This document shows positions 34,531 to 46,788 of a stretch of 64,000 bases of DNA, piece by piece. The position numbers and the translations under genes are program-made. The stretch spans positions 4,834,001 to 4,898,000 of the forward strand of contig NW_024464918.1 of the NCBI RefSeq assembly GCF_017591425.1. Direction: 5' to 3'. The first letter of the stretch is position 1. Every line of letters begins with the position of its first letter. The notes under the pieces are model-generated. The model was not told the DNA's origin. It did no database searches and saw only the letters and a program-made list of their open reading frames with translations. The DNA is from Ochotona curzoniae. Lineage: Eukaryota > Chordata > Mammalia > Lagomorpha > Ochotonidae.

Positions 34531-36504
34531 GTATAGCTATTCACAGACTGACTCATGAACTGTGACTGTCAGGTGAACAAGCCATACAATCAGACCCAAA
34601 GGAGCCAAGACATCTCTAGGGGCCAAGAGACTCGGCGGGATGGGGAGGCATAGGGAAGTTGATCTCAGAATCTGATCAGAATTAAGCCAGAGACGAGCAC
34701 GATGGGCCATCTCTGAACACAGACAAGCGCTGGCCACTTAGGTCAAAGTTTGGGGGCAATATAAAGAGCCACCTGGTTGGAGGGGAAGACTCAGGAAGTG
34801 CAAGGAAAAACAACAGTAGGACAGTTTGCTGAAATATCTCCCACTTTTCTGATCTCAAGTGAGAGCTTAATAACCACTAGTTGGGAGGAGCAGTCTCTGC
34901 CCGACTGTGCAGAGCGACCTCTATGTGAAGCAGTCACACGGCAGAGGCACACATATGGAGCCAGCTGCAAGCTGACGCTGAGCCCTCAGAGGGACTCTGG
35001 CCATGGCGATGAGGCCAGAGTGAGGACCAAGTCACTCTGCAGAACATCCTCGAGGCTTGCTGTGCTAGAAGATTCCTCTATGGGACATCGCAGCACTCAA
35101 CATCCTCCTCAAGCAAGGCCAGCCACTGCCCCTGCCTCGATGCTACACTTGGCATATAGCCCACTCAGGAAGGTGGCCAGTGCTGTTTGTTTTGGGCCCA
35201 GCCCTGAGAATGAGGCATGAACTAGTTCGAGGATGACTTTTTCTGGGACAACAGATGCTGCTGAGTCATGGGTGCAGTCTTCAGAACAACTCCTCAGCTG
35301 GAACATTTGTGCAAGTAATCCCCACGGTTTAAGAAGACTAGAGATTTGCCTAATGAAAGGTGGGAGAGTTTTCCATGTTCTGTTCGGGCCCTGGGAAATG
35401 CAAATACAGAACAGTTTTTTGAGAATGACTGAGCACACTGCCTAACTGCCTGTTCCCTCTGCTGTCTGGTAGACTTCCAGAATGGCTCAGTGAGCAGCTT
35501 CCCAGTAGGACTCCAGGAGTGCAGAGAAGCAAGCAACATGGCAGTCCTGCCTAGGATCTGGTGTGTACACATGGATGAACAGGCAGGGGACATCAGGACT
35601 GACAGACATGCGCGTGGAGTCAAAGAGCAGCAAGGGGGATACGTGACACACACTCAGATGCTGCGAGAAAGTGAAGGGGAGTGCAGTGTGCCTTGGTGTA
35701 GCTCAAGATCAAGCACACTGATTTATGGCCCCAAATCCCCTTGAGCTAAGTCCCAATTCCTACTCTCAGTTCACTTCTGAGCGCACTTCCTCCAGAACAG
35801 ACTAGGAATAGTTTTCTGGTAAAGTCGCAGACTAACTGCCTTTGCAAACTAAAAAAGTGGTCATTTTCCAATATCCTGGCACTTCTAACATGAAAGTAAA
35901 CTCAGACGAAACCTAAATTCCATTCCTCATGTCCCTGGAAAGGAAGCCACACTTCCCACCTCCTGCACTTACATAACTCTTACAGTGCTGGAAATGTACC
36001 ACACGGCAGGGACAGGGAGCAGGAGGACACGTGCTTTGGTCCTGTGGCTAGCAACAGGTTTGCAGTCTGAAAGCAGAGAACATCGAACTGTGCCACTTAC
36101 TCAAACTGCTCCCACCTATGGAGCACCACACCAGTGACAGCAGCGGCCTTCCAGCAGGAAGGGCTTTCCCAGGAAAGAACCACACAGGCATACAAGCATA
36201 AAAGGAGGAGTGATAGAATTCCATGGGAAGAAATGGGATTAGCACAGCAACTTCTATTCTGGCACAGAAAGTCAGAGACTCACTGTTCTCTCCTGAAGGA
36301 CACTACCCATTATCCAAAACGAGAGAGACAGACAGACAGACACCCAGAGCACACTGGAAAAGATGCACCAGGAACGGTGCTGGGGAGAAGGAACACAAAA
36401 GCAGCCAAGAACATCTACTCTGGAGTCAAGTGTGAATAGCAACGTAGATTCTGTGCTCCACTAACAGTCACAGCACCATCAGTCTTTGAATGAACGTAAG
36501 CTTA

Positions 36505-36615
36505 GGTGCCACCTTAGAGCGCAATAAGGATTCAATGAGAAAATGTCCATATGGGTTGCTCAGAGGTGAGCTCACCAGGGGGAACACTCAGGAAATGTTT
36601 GCTTTTTAGCATTTT
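36505..36615 (+). repeat. MIR 3' remnant
   Basis: 'gcaataaggattcaatgaga... acactcaggaaatgtttgct' matches the 3' MIR part. Confidence 0.5.
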
Positions 36616-36689
36616 ATGATGGACAAGGAGCTACAATCAAGACAGAAAGTCCATGCCAACAAAAACAGGAAAGTTCAAGAGGGCTCGTA

Positions 36690-36905
36690 GAGAATGCAGA
36701 GAACCCAGGCATTAGAGCAGAGTTGGAAACGGCTTTCAAGCTGTGGGACCATGGGCAACTGAGAAGATCCAGCAGCAGTCCCCTCAACTAAAACAAACAA
36801 ACAAACAAATAAACAATAACAACAACAACATCTCTATCTGGAAATGAGAATAATCCATTTCTGGAAGGTTATTGTGGAAACTGCAGTCAATGTAAAGTCC
36901 CTTCC
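36690..36905 (+). repeat. MIR remnant containing a (CAAA)n/(CAA)n microsatellite
   Basis: The MIR left part 'aagctgtgggaccatgggca' is followed by caaacaaacaaacaaataaa and caacaacaacaa (36790-36830), then by the MIR continuation 'ggaaatgagaataatccatt... aactgcagtcaatgtaaag'. Confidence 0.6.
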
Positions 36906-37404
36906 ATTAAGGAACTCAATAAAAATCAGAGCACGGGACAGTGACCTGCAGCCTTTGCTTTGCGGGCACCCATGTCTGAAGGCTCCTGCTGCAGGCGGGC
37001 TCCTCCCCCTCACCACCACCATCTCTCAGGGACTCTCATGAGTGACGTTCTTGAGGGGGCCACCCTGGAGCAGCAGAACTAAACAAATAGGTCCAATGAG
37101 CATGGCAATAACTCTAATCCCATACCAAAATGTCCTATGAACTTAGAATTTATTAAAACAATGTCATTTTCTGCTTTTTTTAAAATTATAATCAAGAGAC
37201 TGATTCTCTAAGGCGATCCAACTCTTAAAAATACCATGTCTATATGTACTCTCAATCGACAGCACAACCTCAGCAAATGCTAGAGGTAAAAGAACTGCTT
37301 ACCTCCACAGCCCTGGAAGGGGCAGCTGGGGGCCTGGTGGAAGAAGCGGCAGTAGGAATGACAGCAGGAATATCCACCTTCAGTTCTTAATATCAGCACC
37401 AGAT

Positions 37405-37560
37405 CATACACGGCACACCCTGCATTCATTTTCCTCTTTCAGAAATCACAAGATAAGGGCTATGAGGTGATCTGCTCACGTTCACAGAGCTAGAAAATGG
37501 CAGATCTGGGATTTGAACATTGGCAATCCAACCTCCGAATCTGAGCACTTAATCAGACTG
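37405..37560 (-). repeat. MIR remnant
   Basis: Reverse MIR order: 'ttttcctctttcagaaatca', 'tgctcacgttcacagagcta', 'gcagatctgggatttgaaca'. Confidence 0.75.
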
Positions 37561-37794
37561 GTAGCACAGAGAAGAGCAGTTTGAGCTGAGTTATCCAGGA
37601 GGCTCCGCACACGTGGAGCTCACATGAGCTTCACAGAAAAGAACAAACAATTCAGCAGAAATGGGGCCCAGAGCACACAGTGATGACGGAAAGAGTGTTG
37701 GGTATCTATTCACTCACCCAGCAGGGAGGCGTACCTGCTCAGGAACTGGCAGGGTATTCATGCTAAGCCCCACTCCACTTTCAGATTTGTGCAC

Positions 37795-37895
37795 AACGAT
37801 GGTGACTTTCATCTCCAATGCCGAGCACAGTGCCTGGTGAGAGGGATCCTGAGGAAAAGCTTGCTGAACATATGAGTGATAAAATGAACAAACAG
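37795..37895 (+). repeat. L2 3' end remnant
   Basis: 'tctccaatgccgagcacagt... gcctggtgag... cttgctgaacatatgagtga' resembles the L2 3' end. Confidence 0.45.
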
Positions 37896-38960
37896 TAAAC
37901 TCAGAGATGCAAATGACTGACATTTCCATCTCTCTCCAGCCTCTCAACTTCCATGACTTGAGAATGCTGCCCCAAACAGAGAAAATGTAGCATCCCTGAG
38001 CCCAACCCTATGAGAGACCACAAACAGGACACGGCAGCACAGCATTAGTCTGATTTCAACTGACTGTCCACACTGAGACCAGCCACTTGGTAACTGATAT
38101 GGTCTCTTTTTTGCCCATGCAGACAGCTTCCAGGAGAAAAGATTTCCCTAAGCAAATGCCAATGAAGAGCCTAGTGAAAACTCCTTGACCACAGTCACAT
38201 CAAACAGTCGTGAGGCCTTTTGATGATCTAACTGTATAAAAGAAAGTTATTTCTCCATAAAATTTTTGAATTTCATGAATTTTTTCTCCACCTAAATTAT
38301 TCTTCAGCTTATCAAATCATGCATTGACACAAATCATTACTGTGTAAATGAGGCCTGGCATCAGAGAGAAAATTCTGTACTTGAGAGCTACAGAAATCCT
38401 ACAGCCTCTAGGTTAGCTCTCTCTTTCCTGCAGAGAGGGGGAAGTGCAGGATGTCTGAGCTTTTAAGGCAGGAGAAAAAAGGCATCCAGGGAGCAGTGCT
38501 CTTGGCAGATCCAGAGGCCTCCTCCGCCCCGCTGACCGAGGGCTCTGCAACCAGCTCACGGTGGACCTCAGAGTCTGTCCAACAGAGTTGATGGTAACCC
38601 TGACTGCCCCCAGCAGGTAGTAGCCCATTCTGAGCTCACAGCCTATACAAACCAAGCTTACCAACAGTGGAGCATCAGGAAGTAGGAACTGCATAGACAG
38701 GAAGTGGCCTAAGCCATCTGGCTAAGTTACAAGAACCTTCCAGTTCTGGCCATGCAGAAAATGTGTAAAGGCACCAACACTTCCATGAAGTGTCTGCTGA
38801 ACCAGATGGAGATCAGAAATAAGGACTGAAGGCCAGGGTGGAGTTGTATGGAGTGCAAGAGAAGAAACAATAAAACAGGAGGCATGGGGGAGAAAAAGAA
38901 TTAACAAGAAGATAAGCCATTGGTTAGCTTTCAAGCTGTTTAATACATAGCTTTATATTT

Positions 38961-39255
38961 TTAAAATTTTTACTTATTTGAAAGGCAGAGAGAGAGAAAT
39001 CTTTCATCTGTGGATTCACTCCTCAAATGACTGCAACACTGGGTCTGAGTCACACCAAAGCCAGGAGTCAGGAATTCAATCCAGATCTCTCACATGGGTG
39101 GCAGAGGCCCTGACACATTATCTGCCACCACTGGGGGTGTGCTGTAGCAGGAAGCTGCAATCAGAGGTGGAACTCGTGCTCGAATCCAAGTACTCTAATA
39201 TGGAATGCACACACCTCACACAGTATCTTAACCAATACTGCAAGTGCCTATCCCT
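38961..39255 (-). mobile_element. Old C-type SINE
   Basis: Reverse copy: 'acttatttgaaaggcagaga', 'gattcactcctcaaatgact', 'agccaggagtcaggaattca', 'tcttaaccaatactgcaagt'. Well diverged, no clear duplication. Confidence 0.82.
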
Positions 39256-39264
39256 ACCCAATAT

Positions 39265-39465
39265 TAACATAAACACGGGATACACTGTTTCCCAGGTACT
39301 GCTCTTAGCACCTTACTCATTCATTTAATCTCCTTCACTTTTACAGAAGGAAAGCTAAGCATGAGAAGCGTTGAGAATGAACCACGAGCTGGCCAGCATG
39401 CGGCAGGGCTAGGACTTGGAGCCCAGCAGCCTTGTGGCTTAACTGTCCATAACAGGACTCTTACA
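39265..39465 (-). repeat. MIR remnant
   Basis: Reverse MIR order directly after the SINE: 'ctcattcatttaatctcctt', 'cttttacagaaggaaagcta', 'gcggcagggctaggacttgg'. Confidence 0.7.
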
Positions 39466-39682
39466 CTCTGTCATCCATGGATATCTCAGCCTCGAGTGTT
39501 AGAGTTACAGAATACAATCCTAAAATACTCAAGAGCAAGTTCATTGCTCTTCAACGGCTATTTTTTTTAAAGTGAGACATTTCCTTATGGATGAATATAC
39601 AGAGAAGAGAAAATGAGAGAAGATTATTTTCCTCCATAAAATAAAATACACATAGTAGCTAGTGGGCCAATTAAAAGAGGAC

Positions 39683-40018
39683 GGGACCATTGCTGTGGCA
39701 CAGCAAATTAAGCCATTGTGTGTGACACAGCCATCCCATTTTGAGCAAGAATGCCAGTCTTGGCTTCCCACTTCTAATCTAGCTTTTTGCTAATGTACCT
39801 GGGAAAGCAGCAGCAGAAGGCCCAAGCTGGACTTCTGCCACCCACATGGGAGACCCAGATGGAGTTCCTGACTCCTGACTGCCTGGTTTAGCCCTGGACC
39901 AATGCAGTCATTGAGAGAGTGAACTAATAAATGGGAGAGCTTCCTCTCTGAGTGTCTTTTCTTCTCTGTAACTATACCTTTCATATAAATAAAGTAATAT
40001 TTAACAACAAAAAACAAA
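39683..40018 (+). mobile_element. Old C-type SINE upstream of exon B
   Basis: 'accattgctgtggcacagca', 'cctgggaaagcagcagcaga', 'ccacccacatgggagaccca', 'cattgagagagtgaactaat', and a tail 'tcatataaataaagtaatat'. Oriented opposite to the SINE downstream of exon B. Confidence 0.85.
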
Positions 40019-41879
40019 AGCAAGGTAAGAGTCAAGCTTCAGCAGCTGTCCGAGAGTCCCCACTCATCCTACCCAGCCAGTCACCAGTGAAGTGGATACG
40101 AGGGTCAGAGAAAAATCCTAGCAGAAACTAGCTTTGGGCACAATGGTTGTCACATCAAACAAGACAACTGGAACGAACATGCCACCAAGATCACTGGCTT
40201 GGGAAACAATCGAGGACCAGCAGCCTGTAACTCTCGGGTTTTGCTGCCCAGCCAGGGTCACCCAAAGGCCTATTTCCATTACAGAAAATCCTGAGTACTC
40301 TCCTACTTCTCCTCATGGTTTTATGTATCTTCATCCTGTTCCTCTCTCAGTTCAAAGGATGGTGCATGCCATTTACAGATATGCTTTCTCTTTAAAAAAC
40401 AGCTGCTTAGGCCCATATGCTGCCACACCCTGACACAGCCTCAACTCCAGCCCATTTACAACCGCCTCCAGGGAAAACAAAGGCAGTCACGTCTTCTCTT
40501 CCCTTGAAGTGTGCTGTGCTGCTGGCCAGAATGGCGTGGGGCACAGATAGCCTCGGAAAGTTCTCAGGTGACACCCATCCTCTCTGACCATGCCATCCTT
40601 TAAGGGCCAAAGAAAGCCAGCCGCAGACAACATCAGCGCTCTGAGCTTTCGTTTCCTTCTAGCTGCGGCCTTCTCTCCCACAGTTACTCTCCAACCTTGC
40701 TTCTGAAAATTCTCCTCCCATCTGAGCTCGGCCTGCCTTTGATCCTTGGCCTCGTGTTCTCTCAGGTTTTCTTTGTGTCCTGCTACAGTGTTTCATTGGC
40801 TACCTTCATTTGCCATGGATCAGGGATGATATTTTTTCTGTGCTTCAAAAATCATACTGCAAAGAATTCTTTGATGCCCACTGCATCGTATGTAAGGGAG
40901 CTGTCTTACAAGACCTGTCACAGTCCAGAAACATGTCCATATAAAGATACATTTCCAACTGGGCTCTGGCTCCCAGCTGCTGTTGACTTTCTTGAACTAC
41001 TAGATCATAAATCCCATCCACAGGTATGCAGCATGTCTGCAGCTATGTTGTCTGATTATGGAGGAACAAACATAGCTGAGGAAATTACAGTGGTCTATTC
41101 AGAGAAACAGCCCCAGAAGAACCCCCTTGAACCCCTCACCCAGTTCAGCTGGGACCACTGACTCCCTCTGAGATAAGCTGGGGGCAGCAGGGATAGTGTT
41201 CATGGCAGTATAGTTCAGATTCCTGTAGACAAGTGCTGACTTGTCTGCAAAGAGGCAGCAGAAGAGGAAAAAGCATGTGTGGGCTCTTTCCAGATCCAGA
41301 TGAGAGACCAATGGTGGAGACCACGACAAGGGTCCAGAGTAGCTGCAGTGCAGCAAGCCACGGGTTAAGTCAAGTCATCATCTCCTGCTGTTCCATGGGC
41401 ATGTGTTCCACCCTCTGAGAGGGGCCATAGCACCGACAGAAGGCTGGCTGTTGAAAATGAAATCGCCTGGCCCCCTGCACACTCTGACTAAATGCTAAAA
41501 GTCGCTGCAAGCTCTATATCATGTCCACTTGCTGTGTGAGGCAGAGAATGGCCAGCACACCATAGCACCTGCTGGCGGGGATTCCTCTCAGTGGTGGGGA
41601 GAACCCACCGCACTTACTCTCAGAGGAAAAGGCCCTAATGGTTGGGATGAAGACAGTAATGCTGCAGGAGAACCTCATCTGCATTCAACATCTGAATAAT
41701 TTTATTGAAAAATTACTGCAGGGCAAAATAAACCTTTACGCATGCCTTCACATCTGCCTACTTTGGTGGGTTCTCAGAAACTGCAGGCAAGAATAGGTCA
41801 CCATCTGCATTAATTTTCAAACTGCTTTAATTTATACTGTTCTTAGAATGAAAAGGGGGTTTCACATTTCCCAGGAATC

Positions 41880-41975
41880 ACTCTACATTTAGTTCTCTTA
41901 ATATCCAATGAGGCAATTGGAATGGAGATTGGCATTTTATGTTCCAGAGTAATCAACTGAGAGGTCACCTCTTTG
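41880..41975 (-). repeat. MIR remnant
   Basis: 'tctcttaatatccaatgagg... ttggcattttatgttccaga... atcaactgagaggtcacc' follows reverse MIR. Confidence 0.5.
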
Positions 41976-42824
41976 AAAACCAGTCAGCATGTCTTTCCCA
42001 GCACTTGGCATGTAACATTCCCATTCCGCAGGGGTGTTCTCAACAGAGCCCACAGGCAGGCTAGCCCAAAGCAAAGCATGGCTTCCTCCTGCTACAGGGG
42101 TCAGGGGGATCAGCTAATGTGTTTGCTTTTCACAAATGTAGACTACACTGTTACAAATTTTATCTAGGTATTGCCTAATGACTGGACCTGGGGTTAACAT
42201 GAATAAATAGCCACATAGCAACAAATGTGTGCAAAAAAGGGATGTTTTCATGAGAGCAACTAAAAGAACAATGGGTTTGTCTATGCTTGGACCATAACGG
42301 GCAGAAAAGAGCTGAGCCCCCAAAAGAGTCAGATGGCCCTTAGCTTCTTTCTGTACCTCCTCATTCTCCTCGTCTTCAGAATGCAGTTATTGTGCCGCTC
42401 AGTCCACAGAGTGGAAGATAACTTCCCAGATCTTCCAGGATTACACGTCAACATCCTCCTAAGTAAAGCATCTGCTTCTCTCACAGACTATGCCAGGAGA
42501 GAACACTTACAGGAATAGCTGGGGTCCAATAAGTTATGTGGGATAAGGGCAGGGGGAAAACAATGTTACATGATATAAAAATTCTATACAGAAAGTCCCA
42601 AGAGAGGGTGGCAGTGGTGAGCAGGGTGCCTTATGACCCCGAAGGCATGTACTGCATGGCACCACGGGCATGCAAGGTGTTGGCATATTCCTTGGAAGCT
42701 CCATGTACTCATGCTGAACACCACTAGGATCCAGGAGGGAAATGCCGAAAGATGGAAACAGGCCTCTGGAAACACTGTGAGCCTCTGCCCCTAGACCTCA
42801 GGGGAAAAGGGAAGGGAGCCTTTT

Positions 42825-42975
42825 TTACAACATTTACTCCTCCAAAACAAAACCATAGTCCGTTTTGCAGATGAGAATGCTGAGGCTCAGTGGCTAGCCC
42901 AAGTCACCTAGCTAGTAACCAGCAGAGCAAACCTCAGACTCATGTCCATCTCCAAAAGCCTTTCCATGCTCCACT
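42825..42975 (-). repeat. MIR remnant
   Basis: Good reverse MIR core: 'gttttgcagatgagaatgct', 'gaggctcagtggctagccca', 'agtcacctagctagtaacca'. It lies about 300 bp upstream of TRPC7 exon B. Confidence 0.8.
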
Positions 42976-43240
42976 CATTCCTCTTTGTGTTGCTTCCCAG
43001 ACTTGCCAGGGCTTAAAGTGTCCCTGTTCAACTCAATAGCCTGAGTTGGAGACAACCCAAAAGATGTCAGCCCTCGGTGGGCAGAACACCAATTCAGCCA
43101 GTCCTGTGAGGACGCAGCACAGGCTCCCCTGCCTCCCCACCCCGACTCTGCAGACACCCACCCCAGCCGCTCTGGCTCCAGCATTCTGGTTATCTCCCCC
43201 TAGGTGGTATGCAATTCAACTACTATCAATGCCATTTTCC

Positions 43241-43276
43241 TGTTTTGTTTTGTTTTTTGTTTTTGTTTTTGTTTTC
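43241..43276 (+). promoter_or_regulatory. TTTTG-type microsatellite serving as the pyrimidine tract of the exon B acceptor
   Basis: tgttttgttttgttttttg and following ttttg units run up to 'cacag' at 43276-43280. All U2AF-type pyrimidine-tract positions available for this splice site lie in the microsatellite, with a G every 5-7 bases. The AG is at 43279-43280. Confidence 0.9.
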
Positions 43277-43280
43277 ACAG

Positions 43281-43445
43281 TTCGTTGCTCATCCTAACTG
43301 TCAGCAGCAATTGCTTACCATGTGGTATGAAAATCTCTCAGGCTTACGGCAACAGTCTATCGCTGTGAAATTCCTGGCTGTCTTTGGAGTCTCCATAGGC
43401 CTCCCTTTTCTCGCCATAGCCTATTGGATTGCTCCGTGCAGCAAG
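43281..43445 (+). CDS. TRPC7: TRPC7 internal exon B: pre-S1 elbow
   Basis: This exon is 55 codons (165 bp, phase 0/0) and reads directly on from exon A: ...YEVKK | [20 protein letters not shown]. The acceptor is gttttcacag and the donor is AAG|gtacag. Residues 1-20 of the exon continue the cytosolic linker. Residues about 30-52 ([20 protein letters not shown] then IAP) are the hydrophobic re-entrant pre-S1 elbow seen in TRPC structures, and the end (CSK) leads into S1. The segment is almost invariant in mammalian TRPC7 as I recall it. The pyrimidine tract of the acceptor lies in a TTTTG-type microsatellite (43241-43276), which is unusual. The exon sits between an upstream + strand SINE (39683-40018) and a downstream - strand SINE (46473-46788), and it could be skipped without breaking frame. 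Confidence 0.97.
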
Positions 43446-44785
43446 GTACAGACTGCTTAAGGTGCATGTCGTTGGCGGTTATTTTTTCTCTCTTCTTAGC
43501 ATGACCTGAAGATTATTCTGTTCAAATCAGCAGCTGAGCTCTTTACACATTCAAAGACAATAGTTCTGAGATACTTAGCAGAAGTAGAAAACCAAATGAG
43601 GACAAATCTGAAGACTTACTTTTCTTCATCATTTAAAAAGAGAGAAGAGCAATAAAATGGATAATTTTAAATGTACGAGGGATCATCTGAAAAAGAAATC
43701 AGTAATAGAGCAGAGAGAATAAAGGCACACTTCATCTTCTAATTACCCAGGGTGCTATGCATGTCCTCAAAACCCATCATGCGGTCATTACAATCATGGC
43801 TGTGGAGCAGGCAAGCTGGTCCTGAGTACTTTCTGCTTGAGAAGCCCTTTTGATGGGATATCTCATTTATCTACCTCAAGTATATGATATGTGTGTGCTT
43901 CATGAAGTCTGTTCAGACATGAAAAATATGTGCTGGGCTACAATGAATACAGCTCCCAGTGGGTGCTGCAGACCCACCATGACACCCTCCTACTTCCTCC
44001 GGCTTCCTTGATAGAGTTTGGGCCCATAAGAACAGCTAGTCTGGTCATAAGGAAAGAAGACAACTTAAAAAAAAAAAAGAAAAAAAAACATGACTGGGTT
44101 CTTTTTCCAAAGGGGAATGTCAAGTTCACACTGGTGACTGGATAAATGGATCCTACAGGTGCATGGCCCTGCTGCCTTCTCCACCGTCCGTCCCCACAAC
44201 CCAGCCAAAGCTACAGAGCATGCCAGCACTCCAGATTCAGTCAAGAGTCAGGGCCTAAAAGAAGTATCGCAATATATTTCAAGAGTTAAAGATTGCCACT
44301 AAAGGTTCCAAAGCTGTATTCACCTAGTGACACATTAAAAAAAAAAAAGGAATTAATCTTAGATAATCAATGCTCAGTAGAGAAAATATGACTTCAGGGG
44401 GACTCATCCCACAAAGAATTTAATCACTAATGAGGTTAACATAAGAGTCACCAGTGAAAATGACCCTCTTGTCAACTCCACTTAGAGAGAACTGATGCCA
44501 GAATGACAGGCCCGTGACTTCGGCACAGCTGCAGTGGCTCTCACACCAGACAGGCAATGAGCCGGCTGCCTCAGAGCAAGTGAGAGGGCACGAAGGGAGG
44601 TCAGGGCTTGAACTCTTTCGTTTGTTAAATAGAATTAAAAATGAAAGGCCTAATTATAAATATTCACAGTACTCATTTGTTAAGATCTTTGTTTCTAGAA
44701 GAGTCTATCATGCCATGGACCTTTGAATCAGAATTTCTCAAATGCACAAGGGCAATTTAAAACCCTCACAAAACCAATGTGATCA

Positions 44786-44868
44786 AACCATAGATTTATT
44801 TTTGTGCCAAAAAAAGGTTAAAATCCATGCATACTTTTTCCATAGCATGAACTTTTGGAAAACACTCG
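44786..44868 (-). mobile_element. MITE-like family copy (single arm)
   Basis: 'tttatttttgtgccaaaaaa', 'aaaatccatgcatacttttt' and 'catgaacttttggaaaacac' correspond in reverse to the arm seen at 60508 and to the right arm of the palindrome at 22738. Confidence 0.5.
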
Positions 44869-46472
44869 GGCATGCTGCTGAAGGCAGGTTTATTGGTTGG
44901 TTGGCTGGTTGACAATGCTGCCAATTTTCACTTTTGCTGTGAAGCTGAGTGTCACAGCTTCCAGGAACCTGGGGCTAGCCAGCAGCGGCAAAGCGGCGTG
45001 CCTCTGCCTGCCTGATGGCGCAGAGACAGGATACCAGCTGCTGAAGAAGACTTTGTAGTTTTCTGAGATGCCTAGAAAAGAATCTTGGCAAACATGCAGA
45101 CATGTGGTTGCAGGGAGGAAACTGTGGAACGTGTTGGCCCCCATAGATGAATTCAGGAAGATAGCACCAGCGGGAGCCTTGAGACAGACAGCAGCTTTCT
45201 GAGTCTTCTGAAACATTCACAAGGAAGTGATTGCTGGACACTTTGGCCTACAACTGGTACTTCCTTCCCCTCTGTTCAGATGCGTAATCAGCATTTGGTG
45301 TACTCAGAACTTCTAGGAAAATTAAAAATATAAGGTTGCTCCAAATAAATATTATCTGATCACTGAAATACCTGTAACCCCCATGCACTTCCTAGATTTC
45401 AGTGCAAGAGGGGACACGAGGGGCTGATGGCCAGATCTCAGTCTAGCAGAAGATGGCTGCTGAGGGACCCTGCTCACTCAGGTGAAGGAGTCTCATTGAA
45501 GTGCTTGCCAAACTTGCTCCAAGGCGGCCAAAGTACACACAGCCCATATGTTTTTGACTTTCATTTCACCAATTAGAAAAAAATCACTTCAGCTTAGGAG
45601 TGATTCTGCTGGGGTTTACAAAGACACCCCATCTGCCATGTGACAGAAGCAGCTCTTTACATGAGCTTGTACTGCCAAGCATCCCACATCCTCCCAAGAG
45701 CTGGACAGAAAAATCTACTAATGGCCTGAGATCCCGCCTCCCAAGGAGTCATTGCCTTGTATCTTTCTATATCTGCGATGCCAACAACAACAGAATCAAT
45801 GCCATTCTATGGATCCCACGTTCTAATATTCAACTTCCCTCTAAGGAATCAGACTTCAATATTATTTTATAAATGTATTTGTAAAACATCTCTCTCTGCC
45901 AAACTTTATCAACTGGCTAATGCCTATCAATATCTAGCAAATGTTACAATTTGTTTCCAATTGAATGGTATATTTACATCCTAATAACTGGTGTCCTAAT
46001 TTAGAAACTATTTCAAACATCAAAACAACTTGATTAGCCTGCTAAAATGATCTCATCACCCCGCTCATATTGAGCTCCTAAGGTTGTCAATCCTACTATT
46101 ACATACCCTTAGACTTCTAGAGGGTTGATAAGACAGTTCAATCAACAGTAACAAAGTCAAGAGGATCCAAAAAAGTTCAGCTTACTAACATGTTAGCTGC
46201 GGGGGTAGCTAAGTCATAGATGTATACATATGGTGATAAATAAAGGCTTGCAGAATGAGAGAGGTATGTTGGGGGCCAAGAAAAAAAACCAGGATTTTGT
46301 CTGTCATTTTCCAATGTCATCACTGACAGGGTCACAGGAAGGCATCTCGCTGGGACGACAATGAATTCATATTTATGTGGCTGCAAGTTAGGGCTTTCCA
46401 CAGAGTTCTTTAGCTTCTCAATAAAGGTTCAGCTGCCAAAAGGCTCTCCTTTAAAATATATATATATACATT

Positions 46473-46788
46473 AATTCTTATTTTAAAGACAGAGTTAGAG
46501 AAAGAACATAAGAGAGACAGAGAGACAAAAATTTTACATTCACTGGTTCAGTCCCCACATGGCTGCAATGGCCAGAACTGGGCTAGTCTGAAGCCAGGAG
46601 CCAGGAGTTTCCTCCAGGTTCCACAAGGTGCAGGAGTCTAACCTCTTGGGCTATTTTCTGCTGCCCTCCCAGGTACATCAGCAGGGAGCTGGATCAGAAG
46701 TAGAGCAACTGGGACTCAAACTGGTGCCCACATGAGATAATGGCACCATAAACAGAGGCTTAACCTACTGTGCCATGGCACAAGTCCA
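46473..46788 (-). mobile_element. Old C-type SINE downstream of exon B
   Basis: Reverse copy: (AT)n-rich left edge, 'agacagagttagagaaagaa', 'ggctgcaatggccagaactg', 'agccaggagccaggagtttc', 'ctactgtgccatggcacaag'. Diverged, no clear duplication. Confidence 0.88.

Larger units (their letters stand above)
12704..43280 (+). other. TRPC7: TRPC7 intron between exons A and B (30.6 kb)
   Basis: It is bounded by AAG|gtaagc and gttttcacag|TTC, phase 0. It carries MIR and L2 fragments, five SINEs, an antisense L1 fragment, a MITE-like palindrome and several microsatellites, listed separately. Open frames of 100-154 codons inside it look accidental. Stretches over 300 bases in which I recognise nothing include about 12710-15320, 16070-17330, 19030-20120, 20350-22730, 23000-23680, 24140-24850, 25000-26060, 26860-27660, 29850-31470, 31670-32720, 34540-36500, 37900-38240, 40020-41870 and 41980-42820. 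Some could be conserved non-coding DNA; that cannot be judged without an alignment. Confidence 0.9.

Noticed and set aside
36790..36830. Repeat array that might suggest CRISPR or another array system
   Set aside because: It is a simple (CAAA)/(CAA) microsatellite within a MIR in a mammalian intron. No spaced direct repeats of CRISPR type exist anywhere in the window.
40697..41161. 154-codon open frame with a hydrophobic start, intronic, + strand
   Set aside because: I recognise no family, there are no good splice or promoter signals, no codon-use pattern stands out, and no neighbouring exon joins it. The length is within chance for a 64-kb window. It would be worth revisiting only if conserved between lagomorphs or seen in RNA.
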